The notes: generated by a model from the sequence alone, not told the origin. 64,000 bases of DNA from Streptomyces griseus subsp. griseus (GCF_003610995.1 NZ_CP032543.1:1736001-1800000), one strand, 5' to 3'; shown: positions 47,505 to 57,478, numbered from the stretch's first letter. A program made the numbers and translations.

Positions 47505-47562
47505 GGTGCAGAACGTGCGACCGGAACCCAACCGGAGGATGATCGGGGGCAGGGGAATCTCT

Positions 47563-48477
47563 ATGGAAGACTCTCTGCCTATGGGTGAGACGGACGTGAC
47601 AGCGCAGGAAGACGGGAAGACCGGCTGGTCGGACCGCTTCCGATCCCTGCGATCGCCCCGCCGCCCCCGGCTCTGGTTCGAGATCCTGCTCATCGCGGTC
47701 AGTTACTGGCTGTACTCGCTCGTGCGCAACGCCGTACCGGAGCAGAAGTCCCAGGCGCTGAAGAACGCGGACTGGATCTGGTCGGCGGAGAGGTCCCTGG
47801 GCCTCGCCTTCGAGGAAACGGTCAATCACGCGGTCAACTCCGTGACATGGCTGATCGTGTCGATGAACTACTACTACGCCACCCTGCACTTCATCGTGAC
47901 CATCGGCGTCCTCGTCTGGCTCTTCCGCCGCCACCCCGGCCGGTACGCGGCGACCCGGCTCGTCCTCTTCGCGACGACGGCGGTGGCCCTGCTCGGCTAC
48001 TACCTGTACCCGCTGGCGCCGCCCCGCCTGATGAACGGCGCCAACTTCATCGACACCGTGCTCGTGCACGAGACCTGGGGCTCCATGGCCTCGGGCAACT
48101 TCAAGAACATGTCGAACCAGTACGCGGCCATGCCGTCGATGCACATCGGCTGGTCCCTCTGGTGCGGCCTGACGATATTCGCCCTGGCCTCGGCGCCCTG
48201 GGCCCGCATCCTGGGCCTGCTCTACCCGACGCTGACCCTGGTCGTCATCGTGGCCACCGCCAACCACTTCTGGCTGGACGCGGTGGGCGGCATGGCCTGC
48301 CTCGCCTTCGGCTACGCGGTCTCCCGCGCCTGGTACGGCTCGCTGCCGCAGCACCTGCCGAAGTGGGTGCCGGGGAAGCGGAGCGGCCGGCTGACCGGGG
48401 TGCGGGCGGCGGCCCGGCTGCCACGCCCGGCGGCGGAGCAGCCGGAGCCGGAGACGACCGGGGCACGGAGACCGTAG
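47563..48477 (+). CDS. PAP2-superfamily membrane protein (inositol phosphotransferase-like)
   Basis: A 304-aa membrane protein with about six hydrophobic segments. The phosphatase/transferase motifs are YYLYPLAPPRLM, MPSMHIGWSLWCG and ATANHFWLDAVGGM, which match the PAP2_3 (Aur1/Ipt1-like) branch and hold the catalytic His residues. It may dephosphorylate or transfer a lipid phosphate; the actual reaction is unknown. The ATG at 47563 is chosen because AGGGGA stands 7 nt ahead; a second ATG at 47581 is possible. The C-terminal 30 residues are Arg/Pro/Glu-rich. A terminator hairpin follows. Confidence 0.88.
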   Translation: MEDSLPMGETDVTAQEDGKTGWSDRFRSLRSPRRPRLWFEILLIAVSYWLYSLVRNAVPEQKSQALKNADWIWSAERSLGLAFEETVNHAVNSVTWLIVSMNYYYATLHFIVTIGVLVWLFRRHPGRYAATRLVLFATTAVALLGYYLYPLAPPRLMNGANFIDTVLVHETWGSMASGNFKNMSNQYAAMPSMHIGWSLWCGLTIFALASAPWARILGLLYPTLTLVVIVATANHFWLDAVGGMACLAFGYAVSRAWYGSLPQHLPKWVPGKRSGRLTGVRAAARLPRPAAEQPEPETTGARRP

Positions 48478-48487
48478 ACACCACGGG

Positions 48488-48518
48488 GATGCGGGCGGAC
48501 GCGATGTCCGCCCGCATC
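48488..48518. terminator. Bidirectional terminator hairpin
   Basis: A perfect 13-bp stem (48488-48500 with 48506-48518) with a 5-nt loop lies between the convergent PAP2-like and amidohydrolase genes. Confidence 0.9.
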
Positions 48519-48564
48519 GCTGTCTCGGCGTCCCCGCTACGGCGCACGATCCAGGTTCACGATC

Positions 48565-50166
48565 TCAGCCACGGTGCACGATCCGCCCGCCCGTCACCGT
48601 GAGCCGGACCGGCGCCTCCCCCAGCTCGTCCGCCGGGGCCTCCACCGGGTCCACCCCGAAGGCGGTCAGATCGGCCCGGAAGCCGGGCGCGACCCGCCCC
48701 GCCACCGCCTGCTCCCCCGCCGCGACCGCAGCGTGCGAGGTGCACCCCTCCAGGGCCATCAGCCCGGTCAGCGCCTGTTCCGGGGCGACGGGCTCGGTGT
48801 CGTACGCCCCCGGCAGCCGCCGCAGCCGTGCGGTGGCCAGCACCTGCCGTACGTCGTAGGAGGCGATCGGCCAGTCCGAGCCCAGCGCCAGATAGGCCCC
48901 CGCGTCCCGCAGGTCGCGGCAGCGCCAGGCGCGGGCGGCGCGTTCGTCGCCGAGCCGCCGGGACCAGGCGTCGGTGTGGTCGGCGCGGGTGTAGGCGGTG
49001 TGGGTGGGCTGCATGGAGGCGATCACCCCGAGCCGGACGAACCGCTCGGCCACCTCGTGCGGGACCGACTCGATGTGCTCCACGCGGTGGCGGAGCCGCC
49101 CGCTGCCGCCGAGCCCCTCCACGGTGTCCAGGACATGACGCACGGCCGCGTCCCCGATGGCGTGCGTGGCGGTGCGGACACCGGCGCGGTGCAGGTGGGT
49201 GACGGCCTGGGTGTACGCCGCCGGGTCCGGCCAGAACGCCTCGGTGCCCTGGCCATGGCAGTCGGCCTCCTCCAGCCAGGCGGTGCCGCCCTCGACGGTC
49301 CCGTCCATGAAGAACTTGACCCCGCCGACCCGCCACAGCCGCCCGGCCTCGCTCTGGAGCCGCACCAGCTCCTCCAGCACCTCCGTGTCCGCGCCCGGCA
49401 TGCACCAGGGCGCCAGCCGGAGCCGTACGGGCAGGTCGGTGTCCTCCTCCACGGCGGCCAGGAATCCGGGCACGGAACCGTCCCCCAGGTCCATCACATG
49501 CGCCCCGGTCAGCCCGGTGGCGGCCATCGCGGAGAGCAGCTCCACCAGCCCGGCCCGCCGCTCGGCCACGGAGGGCCGGGGCAGGAACGGGGCGAGGAGG
49601 TCCATCGCGGCGTGCTCCACGAGGTGACCGGTGGGCCGCCCGTCCCGGTCACAGACGACTTCGGACCGCTGGGCGAAGGTGCGGGGCCCGGTGATCCCGG
49701 CCCGCTGGAGGGCGGCGGCCGAGGCGAGGGCGGAGTGCCCGTCGTAGAGGCGGATGAAGGCGGGCGCACCGCCGAGGGCCTCCTCGATGTGGGTGTGGCT
49801 GACGGGCAGGTCACCGAAGGCGTTGTGGTCCAGCCCCCACCCCGTCACCCACCCCTCGGTGCGCGGGGCGGCGGCGAGGGCGGCCCGGAGCTGGTCGGGA
49901 TCGCGGACGGCGGTGAGGTCGGTACCGGTGGCCATCTCCAGCCCCCACACGGGGTGGCTGTGGGCGTCGGTCAGCCCGGGGGTGACGGTGGCACCGGCGA
50001 GATCGAGTTGCTCGGTACCGGCTCCGCGCAGCTCACGTAGCTCGTCGGCGTCCCCGACCCCGACGATCGTCCCGCCCCTGACGGCGACGGCGGTGGCTTC
50101 GGGCCGTCCGGGGTCCAGGGTGCGGACGCGGGCTCCGGTGATGAGGAGGTCGGCTGAGGACGACAC
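48565..50166 (-). CDS. Amidohydrolase family protein (YtcJ-like)
   Basis: A 533-aa metal-dependent hydrolase of the Amidohydrolase_3 group. The metal motif is TPGLTDAHSHPVWGLEM; later ligand regions are ATHAIGDAAVRHVLD, HRVEHIESVPHEVAERF and ALGSDWPIASYD. Members such as YtcJ have unknown natural substrates, and exported or cytoplasmic location is not obvious here (no signal peptide). The GTG at 50166 follows AAGGAG. The gap up to glnE (50167-50484) contains no gene I can support; a longer frameshifted reading of glnE runs through it. Confidence 0.92.
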   Translation of the reverse strand: MSSSADLLITGARVRTLDPGRPEATAVAVRGGTIVGVGDADELRELRGAGTEQLDLAGATVTPGLTDAHSHPVWGLEMATGTDLTAVRDPDQLRAALAAAPRTEGWVTGWGLDHNAFGDLPVSHTHIEEALGGAPAFIRLYDGHSALASAAALQRAGITGPRTFAQRSEVVCDRDGRPTGHLVEHAAMDLLAPFLPRPSVAERRAGLVELLSAMAATGLTGAHVMDLGDGSVPGFLAAVEEDTDLPVRLRLAPWCMPGADTEVLEELVRLQSEAGRLWRVGGVKFFMDGTVEGGTAWLEEADCHGQGTEAFWPDPAAYTQAVTHLHRAGVRTATHAIGDAAVRHVLDTVEGLGGSGRLRHRVEHIESVPHEVAERFVRLGVIASMQPTHTAYTRADHTDAWSRRLGDERAARAWRCRDLRDAGAYLALGSDWPIASYDVRQVLATARLRRLPGAYDTEPVAPEQALTGLMALEGCTSHAAVAAGEQAVAGRVAPGFRADLTAFGVDPVEAPADELGEAPVRLTVTGGRIVHRG

Positions 50167-50484
50167 GGGTAGGGGCTCCTTGCGGGCTGGTGAGAGGGTT
50201 ACGGAGGTGGAGACGGGCCGTGAGCGGCCGGGTCCTCACGTGGCTCGGCGGCGAAGGCGGCGTACACCTCGGGCCGACGGCGCCGGGGGCGGCCGGCGAG
50301 GAGGAGCCCGAGCAGGAGCTGCGCGTAGGCGTCCGTGGAGCGTTGCCGATCCCCTGTGGCCCCGTCCACCGACTCCAGCCCGTCCGCCCACTCCAGCCCG
50401 TCCACGCACCCCAGCCCCCCGGCGCTTGAGGAGCGGGGCCCGGGGCGGCGCCCCGCGAGGCCGGCCTGATCCAGACGAGAGGCC

Positions 50485-53480
50485 CTAGACCACCGCCCCG
50501 TAGAACCGCTCCTCCACCACCGCCCGAGCCCTCCGCGTAATCCGCCGGTAGTCGTCCAGCATGTCCCCACGTGCCCCGGCTCGTACCCCAGATACCGCCC
50601 CACCGCCGCCACGTCCCGAGGGTCCGACGGAAACGTGTCCCCCGCACGCCCCCGCACCAGCATCACCGCGTTCCGCACCCGCGTAGCCAGTACCCACGCC
50701 TCGTCCAGCATCTCCGCGTCCTCCGCCGGGATCAGCCCCGCCGCACACGCCGCCGCGAGCGCTTCGCGCGTACGCGTCGTCCGCAGCCCCGGCTCCGCCC
50801 ACCCGTGCTGCATCTGCATCAGCTGCACGGTCCACTCGACGTCGCTCAGCCCGCCCCGCCCCAGCTTCGCGTGGAGCGTGGGGTCCGCGCCGCGCGGCAT
50901 CCGCTCGGACTCCATCCGGGCCTTGAGCCGGCGGATCTCGCGTACGGCGTCCTCACCGAGCCCCTCCACCGGATACCGCAACGGGTCCACCAACTCGATG
51001 AAGTCGCTCCCCAACTCCGCGTCGCCCGCCATGTGTTCGGCCCGCAGCAGCGCCTGGCTCTCCCAGACCAGCGACCAGCGCCGGTAGTACGCCTCGTACG
51101 ACTTCAGCGTCCGCACCAGCGGCCCGGTCTTGCCCTCGGGCCGCAGATCGGCGTCGATGAGCAACGGCGGATCGGCGGTGGGCAGCTGAAGAAGCCTCCG
51201 CATCTCCCCCACGACCGCGTTGGCGGCCTTGCTCGCCTCCTCGTCGCTCACGCCCTCGCGCGGCCGGTGCACGAAGAGGACGTCGGCGTCGGAGCCGTAA
51301 CTCAGCTCGTGCCCGCCGAAGCGGCCCATGCCGATCACGGCGAACCGGGTCGGCAGGGTGTCGCCCCACCGCTCGCGCACGGCGGCCCGCAGCGCGCCGG
51401 CGATGGTGGCGGCGTTGAGGTCGGTGACGGCGGAGCCGACCCGGTCGACGAGGGCCCCGTGGTCCTGCTCGGCCGGGCTGTCCTCGGTGCCGTACGAGCC
51501 GATGATGTCGGCGGCCGTCGTACGGAACAGCTCCCGCCGCCGCACCCCGCGCACCACCGCGACCGCCGATTCCGCGTCCCCCGCACGCCCCACCGCCGCC
51601 AGCACCTCCTGCTCCAGGTGCTCGCGGGTGCGTGGCTTGAGCCCCTCCGGGTCGCCCAGGATCGCCACTGCCTCCGGGGCCCGGAGCAGCAGGTCGGGGG
51701 CGAGGCGGCCGGCCGAGAGGACCCGGGCGAGGTTCTCCGCCGCCGCCCCCTCGTCGCGCAGGAGCCGCAGGTACCACGGGGTCTTGCCCAGCGCGTCGGA
51801 CACCTTGCGGAAGCCGAGGAGCCCGGCGTCCGGGTCGGCGGAGTCCGCGAACCAGCCGAGCAGCACCGGCAGCAGCGTGCGCTGGATCGCCGCCTTGCGG
51901 GAGACCCCGGAGGAGAGGGCCTCCAGGTGGCGCAGGGCCGCGCCGGGGTCGGCGTAACCGAGCGCCTCCAGCCGGATCGCCGCCGCCTTCGCGCTGAGCC
52001 GGGACTCGGCGGGGGCCAGCTGCGCCACGGCGTCCAGCAGCGGCCGGTAGAAGATCTTCTCGTGCAGCCGCCGCACCACCGAGGCGTGCCGCCGCCACGC
52101 CTTGTTGAGCTCGGCGACGGGGTCGGTCCGCATCCCGAGCGACCGCCCGAGCCGCCGCAGATCCGCCTCGTCCTCGGGGACCAGATGGGTGCGGCGCAGC
52201 CGGTGGAGCTGGATGCGGTGCTCCATGGAGCGCAGGAAGCGGTACGCCTCGTCCAGCTGGGCGGCGTCCGCGCGCCCCACGTACCCGCCCTCGGCGAGCG
52301 CCCGCAGCGCCTCCAGCGTGGTTCCGCTGTGCAGTGAGGCGTCGCTGCGCCCGTGCACCAACTGGAGGAGCTGCACGGCGAATTCGACGTCCCGCAGCCC
52401 GCCGGGCCCGAGCTTCAGCTCCCTCTCGATCCGGTCGGCGGGGATGTTGTCGACGACGCGGCGGCGCATCTTCTGCACGTCGGGGACGAAGTTCTCCCGG
52501 TCGGCGGCCTGCCAGACGAGCGGCGAGACGGCGTCGACGTACTGCTGGCCCAGCTCCGGGTCACCGGCGACCGCGCGCGCCTTCAGCAGCGCCTGGAACT
52601 CCCAGGTCTTCGCCCACCGCTGGTAGTAGGCGAGGTGGGAGGTGAGGGTGCGCACGAGGGGCCCGTTGCGGCCTTCGGGGCGGAGGTTGGCGTCGACCTC
52701 CCAGATGGTGCCCTCGGGGGTGTTCTCGGAGCAGATCCGCATCATGTGGGCGGCGAGCCGGGTGGCGGCCTGCATGGCCTTGTTCTCGTCGACCCCGTCG
52801 CGCGCCTCGGCCACGAAGATCACGTCGACGTCGGAGACGTAGTTCAGCTCGTGCCCGCCGCACTTGCCCATCGCGACGACGGCGAGCCGGCACTGCGCCG
52901 CGTCCTCGGGGGCCGCCGTCCGGGCGATGGCGAGGGCGGCACGGAGGGTGGCGGTGGCGAGGTCGGCCAGTTCGGCGGCGGTCTGGGCGAGGTCGGTGGT
53001 CCCGCACACGTCACGGGCGGCCAGGGTGAGCAGGCAGCGGCGGTAGGCGACGCGGAGCGAGTCCGGGTCGACGGCCTCGGCGAGCCCGCGCTCGAACTCG
53101 GCTACCCCCGGGTGCAGGTCGACCGCCTCGTACGTGACGAGCGCCTGCCAGTCGCGCGGGTACCGGGCCAGGTGGTCGCCGAGCGCCTCGGACGCGCCGA
53201 GGACCCCGAGGAGCCGGTCGCGCAGGGGCTTGGCGGTGATGAGGGTGTCCAGCAGCACCTGCCGCTCGTCCTCCGCCTCGGCCTCCACGAGCCGGACGAG
53301 GCCGCGCAGGGCGAGGTCGGGGTCGGCGGTGGCGCCGAGCGCCTCCAGGAGGACGGGATCGGACCGTACGGAGGCGAGGCCGTCCAGCTCCAGGAGCCGC
53401 TCGGCGGCCGACGGGTCGGTGAATCCGTGCCGCAGCAGCCTGGTGAACGTACTGCCCCTGCGTCCCGGCACCGTCGTCAT
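50485..53480 (-). CDS. glnE: Glutamine synthetase adenylyltransferase GlnE, with apparent one-base frameshift near the 3' end
   Basis: GlnE adds and removes AMP on GlnA Tyr397. It has two nucleotidyltransferase halves: CGGHELNYVSDVDVIFVAEA with VDANLRPEGRNGPLVRTL, and FGGHELSYGSDADVLFVHRP with DADLRPEGKTGPLVRTLKSY, both with intact G-x-D-x-D metal motifs. The frame is sound until YLGYEPGHVG; then the conserved ending DMLDDYRRITRRARAVVEER is found in another frame, which stops at 50485. One G is missing from a run at 50565-50568 (four C on the plus strand). With that base restored the protein is 998 aa; as written the frame runs on to 50199 with an unrelated tail (1093 aa). Confidence 0.9.
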
Positions 53481-53647
53481 TGCACGCTCTCCTGCCGCCC
53501 GAACCGATCTGCGTAGCCGCCACGCCGCCCCTTCGCCGCGTCACAGCTCTTCGAGCCTAGTCCTGTGCCGATGAATTCGGTGCGGGGGCGGAGTCCCCCT
53601 ACCGGGAAAGCACCTGACAGCCCCCTCGACGTCACCCTGGAGGAACG

Positions 53648-54184
53648 ATGTCCACGCCCGGCCGGCCCCTCTCCACCACTCCCCCCGCCACCGAGCTGCA
53701 CGCCGGCTACAGCAGCGAGGGCGCGACGGCGCGTCCCTGGTCGGAGACGGCCGCCGTACTCACCGACGCCCCGCTGTACTGGCTCTCCACGGTCCGCCCC
53801 GACGGCCGCCCCCATGTCACCCCGCTCATCGGCGTCTGGGCGCAGGGCGCCCTCCACTTCTGTACGGGCCCGGCGGAGCGCAAGGCGCGCAACCTGGCGG
53901 CCAACCCCGAGGTGGTCCTGACGACGGGGGCCAACGCCCTCGACTCGGGTTTCGACGTGGTGGTCGAGGGCCGGGCGGACCGGGTGACGGACCACGCCCG
54001 GCTGACCGCGCTGGCCCGGGAGTGGGAGGCGAAGTACGGCGCCGACTGGCACTTCGACGTCGAGGACGGCAGCTTCGTCCAGCCGGAGGCCGGCGCCGCC
54101 CAGGTGTTCGCGGTCCACCCCCGTACGGTGTTCGGCTTCGGCAAGGGGGACCCGTACAGCCAGACGCGCTACCGGTTCACGTGA
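53648..54184 (+). CDS. Pyridoxamine 5'-phosphate oxidase-fold protein
   Basis: A 178-aa split-barrel flavin- or F420-binding protein. The family motif is YWLSTVRPDGRPHVTPLIGV, with ALHFCTGPAERKARNLAANP following, as in many actinobacterial pyridoxamine-oxidase-like proteins. The cofactor and substrate cannot be assigned. GGAGGAACG precedes the ATG. The 3' end overlaps the convergent methyltransferase gene by 16 nt. Confidence 0.9.
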   Translation: MSTPGRPLSTTPPATELHAGYSSEGATARPWSETAAVLTDAPLYWLSTVRPDGRPHVTPLIGVWAQGALHFCTGPAERKARNLAANPEVVLTTGANALDSGFDVVVEGRADRVTDHARLTALAREWEAKYGADWHFDVEDGSFVQPEAGAAQVFAVHPRTVFGFGKGDPYSQTRYRFT

Positions 54185-54981
54185 TCCACCGGTCTGGTCC
54201 CGATGACGACGGTGGCGTACAGCTCCTCGGAGACCACCACGCGCGCGCCCAGCCCGGCGCCGCGCAGGACCCCCACCGCCGCGTCCCGCTGCCGCTCACT
54301 GGCCTCCACCAGCAGGCTGCCGCCGGGGGCGAGCCACTCGGGCGCCTCGGCGGCGACCCGGCGCAGGACGTCGAGACCGTCGCCGCCGCCGTCGAGGGCG
54401 ACCCGGGGTTCGTGGACGCGGGCCTCGGCGGGGAGCAACTCGACATCGGCGGTCGGAACGTACGGAACGTTGGCCAGCAGTACGTCGACCCGACCGCGCA
54501 GCCCGGCGGGCAGAGGCTCGAACAGGTCGCCCTCGTAGACCTGCCCGAGGCCGCCGATGTTGCGCCGGGCGCACCGTACGGCGGCGGGTTCGACATCACA
54601 CGCGTACAGGTCGACCCGGCCCAGGGAGTCGGCCGCCTCGGTGGCGAGGGCGACGCCCAGCGCACCGGAGCCGCAGCAGAGGTCGACGACGACGGCCCGC
54701 TCCGGGGCGAGGGCGGCGGCCTGCGCCACCAGGAACTCGGTACGCCGGCGGGGCACGAAGACCCCGGCGTCCACGGCCAGGCGCCGGCCGCGGAACTCGG
54801 CCCAGCCCAGGACGTGTTCGAGCGGAAGCCCGGCGACACGGGCCTCGACGAGCGAGGCGAGCTGGTCGGGGGACGCGGCGGCCTCATGGAGGAGGGAGGC
54901 CTCGTCCTCGGCGAAGACGCAGCCGGCGCGGCGCAGGGTGGCAACGGTGGCGGAGAAGGAACTCAGGGGGTGAACCGACAT
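54169..54981 (-). CDS. PrmC/HemK-like N5-glutamine methyltransferase-type protein
   Basis: A 270-aa SAM-dependent methyltransferase of the HemK/PrmC group. The N-terminal helical domain contains LPLEHVLGWAEFRGRRLAVD and GVFVPRRRTEFLV; the SAM motif is VVDLCCGSGALGVALA; the catalytic motif is NVPYVPTADVELLP in place of the canonical N-P-P-Y. PrmC methylates the GGQ glutamine of release factors, but the N-V-P-Y variant suggests a paralogue with a different target. The ATG at 54981 fits the family start, though the ribosome binding site is weak. Confidence 0.88.
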   Translation of the reverse strand: MSVHPLSSFSATVATLRRAGCVFAEDEASLLHEAAASPDQLASLVEARVAGLPLEHVLGWAEFRGRRLAVDAGVFVPRRRTEFLVAQAAALAPERAVVVDLCCGSGALGVALATEAADSLGRVDLYACDVEPAAVRCARRNIGGLGQVYEGDLFEPLPAGLRGRVDVLLANVPYVPTADVELLPAEARVHEPRVALDGGGDGLDVLRRVAAEAPEWLAPGGSLLVEASERQRDAAVGVLRGAGLGARVVVSEELYATVVIGTRPVDHVNR

Positions 54982-55129
54982 GCAGGAGAACGCCTTTCGG
55001 GAAATCCGATGGGCGCTCCGCGATCGCTCGGTGCCGGTCCGCCCGGCCGCTATGCCGGTGGGTCGACGCGATCGTACGAGGTGAGCACCCGGGCTGATCC
55101 AGCGGTAATGGGTCCCACCTCCTCGGTCC

Positions 55130-55157
55130 GACCCCCCGTACCGGTGCACGGGGGGTC
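55130..55157. terminator. Hairpin in the methyltransferase/MFS intergenic region
   Basis: A perfect 10-bp stem (55130-55139 with 55148-55157) with an 8-nt loop and six consecutive G-C pairs. It lies upstream of the methyltransferase gene and may be an extra terminator or a 5'-leader structure. Confidence 0.5.
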
Positions 55158-55168
55158 GTAACACTACA

Positions 55169-55196
55169 ACAGCCCGCGCCACGGGGCGCGGGCTGT
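55169..55196 (-). terminator. Terminator of the MFS transporter gene
   Basis: A perfect 12-bp stem (55169-55180 with 55185-55196) with a 4-nt loop lies 20 nt after the MFS stop. Confidence 0.88.
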
Positions 55197-55215
55197 CGGG
55201 CTGTTCACCGGCCGG

Positions 55216-56769
55216 CTACAGATCCACGCTGTCGCGCAGCTTGGTCGGCGTGAGGAACAGCGACGCGACGACACCGACGACCGCGATGCAGGCCGAGATG
55301 AGGAAGATGTGCCCGGTGGCGTCGCCGTAGGCGGCCCGGACGACCTCCTGGATCTGCGGCGGCATGGCGGCGATGTTCAGGGTGGACCCGCCGGAGCCGG
55401 AGGCGGCCGGGTCGACGCCCAGCTCCGCCAGCCCGTGGGCGATCTTGTCGGCGACCTGGTGGGCGAGGACCGCACCGAGGACGGAGACGCCCATGGTGCC
55501 GCCGAGGGAACGGAAGAAGGTGATGGCTCCGCTGGCCGCGCCGATCTCGCTGAGGGGCACGGTGTTCTGGAGGACGAGCACCAGGTTCTGCATCGACATA
55601 CCGACTCCGGCCCCCACCCCGAGCATCCCCAACGACACGGCGACGAGGGGCGTTTCGTGGTCGATGAAGGAGAGCCCGAGGAAGCCGAGAGCCAGCACGA
55701 CGACACCGGTGACGATGTACGGCTTGACCTTGCCGGTCTTGGAGACGAGGCGTCCGGCGACGGTGGAGGAGACGAGCACGCCCGCCATGAGCGGGATGGT
55801 GAGCAGCCCGGCCTCGGTGGGTGAGTAGCCACGTCCGATCTGGAAATACTGGCCGAGGAAGACCGCGCCGCCGAACATCGCCATGCCGACCGCGAGGCTC
55901 GCGACGATGGCGAGGGCGGGATCGCGGCGCCGGACGACGTGCAGGGGGACGACGGGCTCCTTGACGCGCGCCTCGACGAGGACGGCCGCACCGAGGATGA
56001 GCACACTCCCACCGACCATGAGGCCGGTCTGCCAGGAGATCCAGTCGAAGTCGCCGCCGACGAAGGTCACCCAGAGGAGCAGGAGGCTGACGCCGGCCGC
56101 GATGAGGGAGGCGCCGAGGTAGTCGACCTTGGTGTCGGGCCGGCGGACCTCGGCGAGGTGCAGGGTGCGGGCGAGCATCACGGAGGCGAGCAGGGTGAAG
56201 GGCACCGCGATGAAGAAGCACCAGCGCCAGCCGAGCCAGGACGCGTCGGTGATGAACCCGCCGAGCAGCGGCCCGCCGACGGTGGCGACGGCCATGACAC
56301 CGCCGAGGTAACCGTTGTAGCGGCCGCGCTCCTTGGGGCTGATCATCGCGGCGATGATCACCTGGACGAGCACCTGGAGCGCCCCCATGCCGAGCCCCTG
56401 GACGGCGCGGAAGGCGATGAGCTGCTCGGTGGACTGGGCGAAGCCGCAGGCGATCGAGGAGATGACGAAGAGCCCGATGGCTATCTGGAGCAGCAGCTTC
56501 TTGCTGAAGAGGTCGGCGAGCTTGCCCCAGATCGGGGTGGAGGCGGTGGAGGCCAGCAGGGTCGCGGTGACGACCCAGGTGTACTGCGACTGGGTGCCGT
56601 CGAGGGACCCGATGATCTGCGGGAGCGCGACCGAGACCACGGTGGTGCTGATCATGGCGACGAACAGCACGATGAGCAGCCCGCTGAGGGCGCGCAGGAT
56701 GTGCCGGTGGTCCATCGGTACGGGGGCGGGAGCCCCGGCCGGGGCGGCGGTGGTGTGTGCTGCGCTCAC
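55216..56769 (-). CDS. MFS transporter, DHA2 (14-TM) drug:H+ antiporter type
   Basis: A 517-aa membrane pump with about 14 hydrophobic segments. Markers are LADLFSKKLLLQIAIGLFVI, FRAVQGLGMGALQVLVQVII (motif C-like region), GRYNGYLGGVMAVATVGGPL and LGGFITDASWLGWRWCFFI, as in EmrB/QacA-type exporters. The drug is unknown. The GTG at 56769 is preferred because GGAGG lies 6 nt ahead; the TTG at 56775 abuts that site. A divergent TetR gene starts about 110 nt away and is the likely repressor. Confidence 0.94.
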   Translation of the reverse strand: MSAAHTTAAPAGAPAPVPMDHRHILRALSGLLIVLFVAMISTTVVSVALPQIIGSLDGTQSQYTWVVTATLLASTASTPIWGKLADLFSKKLLLQIAIGLFVISSIACGFAQSTEQLIAFRAVQGLGMGALQVLVQVIIAAMISPKERGRYNGYLGGVMAVATVGGPLLGGFITDASWLGWRWCFFIAVPFTLLASVMLARTLHLAEVRRPDTKVDYLGASLIAAGVSLLLLWVTFVGGDFDWISWQTGLMVGGSVLILGAAVLVEARVKEPVVPLHVVRRRDPALAIVASLAVGMAMFGGAVFLGQYFQIGRGYSPTEAGLLTIPLMAGVLVSSTVAGRLVSKTGKVKPYIVTGVVVLALGFLGLSFIDHETPLVAVSLGMLGVGAGVGMSMQNLVLVLQNTVPLSEIGAASGAITFFRSLGGTMGVSVLGAVLAHQVADKIAHGLAELGVDPAASGSGGSTLNIAAMPPQIQEVVRAAYGDATGHIFLISACIAVVGVVASLFLTPTKLRDSVDL

Positions 56770-56822
56770 GCGCAACCTCCGGAGGGTTCGTACGTAGGGG
56801 ATAAGGCTTCACCATACATGCA

Positions 56823-56849
56823 CACTGAGCAATTTTGCCCACTGAGCAA
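56823..56849. promoter_or_regulatory. Putative TetR operator: direct repeat CACTGAGCAA
   Basis: CACTGAGCAA occurs at 56823-56832 and 56840-56849, 17 bp apart, in an AT-rich patch between the MFS and TetR starts. The interval includes GCAA-TT-TTGC, an inverted repeat. The position suits control of both divergent genes. Confidence 0.6.
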
Positions 56850-56878
56850 CAATCTGGCCGCCGGGGGATAATGCCTCC

Positions 56879-57478
56879 ATGGACAGCAGCACCGCGGGAC
56901 CGGGACTCCGGGAGCGCAAGAAGGAAGCCACCCGCCAGGCCGTGCACGAGGCGACCCTGCGCCTGACCGTGGAGCACGGCTTCGACCAGGTGACGGTCGA
57001 GGCGGTGGCGGACGCGGCCGGGATCTCCCGCCGAACGTTCTCGAACTACTTCACCAACAAGGAGGACGCTCTCCTCTACGGCGAGGAGCAGCAGATCCGG
57101 GCCCTGGTCCGCACGGTCCGGGACCGCCCCGCCGACGAACCGGCCTGGCCGGCCCTGCGTGCGGCGGTGGCCCAGTTCTCGGAACGCGTGGCCCCTCCGG
57201 AGCGCGACTGGGCGGTACGCACCCGCCTGGCGATGCGCCACCCCTCCCTCCTCGCCCGCCAGCTGGCCAACCACGCGGCCCTGGAACGCGACCTGGCCGA
57301 AGCGGTGGCCGCCCGCCCGGGCCCACCCTCGGCCCCGGTCCGCCCGATCGTGCTGGCGGCGGGGTTCCTGGCCTCACTGCGGATCGCGATGCGGATGTGG
57401 ATCGAGGAGGACCTGGCGAGGGAACCGGCGGCGGTGATCGACGAGATCCTGGACGAGATGGGGCGGGGGTTCGGGTGA
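56879..57478 (+). CDS. TetR family regulator of the divergent MFS pump
   Basis: A 199-aa repressor. The DNA-binding domain contains RERKKEATRQAVHEATLRLT then AVADAAGISRRTFSNYFTNK, a standard TetR helix-turn-helix. The C-terminal part (PPERDWAVRTRLAMRHPSLL, AVIDEILDEMGRGFG) is helical and would bind the inducer. It is divergent from the MFS gene and shares a repeat-containing promoter region with it. Confidence 0.94.
   Translation: MDSSTAGPGLRERKKEATRQAVHEATLRLTVEHGFDQVTVEAVADAAGISRRTFSNYFTNKEDALLYGEEQQIRALVRTVRDRPADEPAWPALRAAVAQFSERVAPPERDWAVRTRLAMRHPSLLARQLANHAALERDLAEAVAARPGPPSAPVRPIVLAAGFLASLRIAMRMWIEEDLAREPAAVIDEILDEMGRGFG

Noticed and set aside
50199..50484. C-terminal extension of GlnE beyond the conserved end
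   Set aside because: The sequence is Ser/Gly/Arg/Pro-rich with no similarity to GlnE, and the true ending is found in another frame. I treat it as an artefact of a one-base shift.
55130..55157. The hairpin upstream of the methyltransferase as a riboswitch
   Set aside because: It is one simple stem without the conserved core of any riboswitch class I know. It is kept only as a hairpin.
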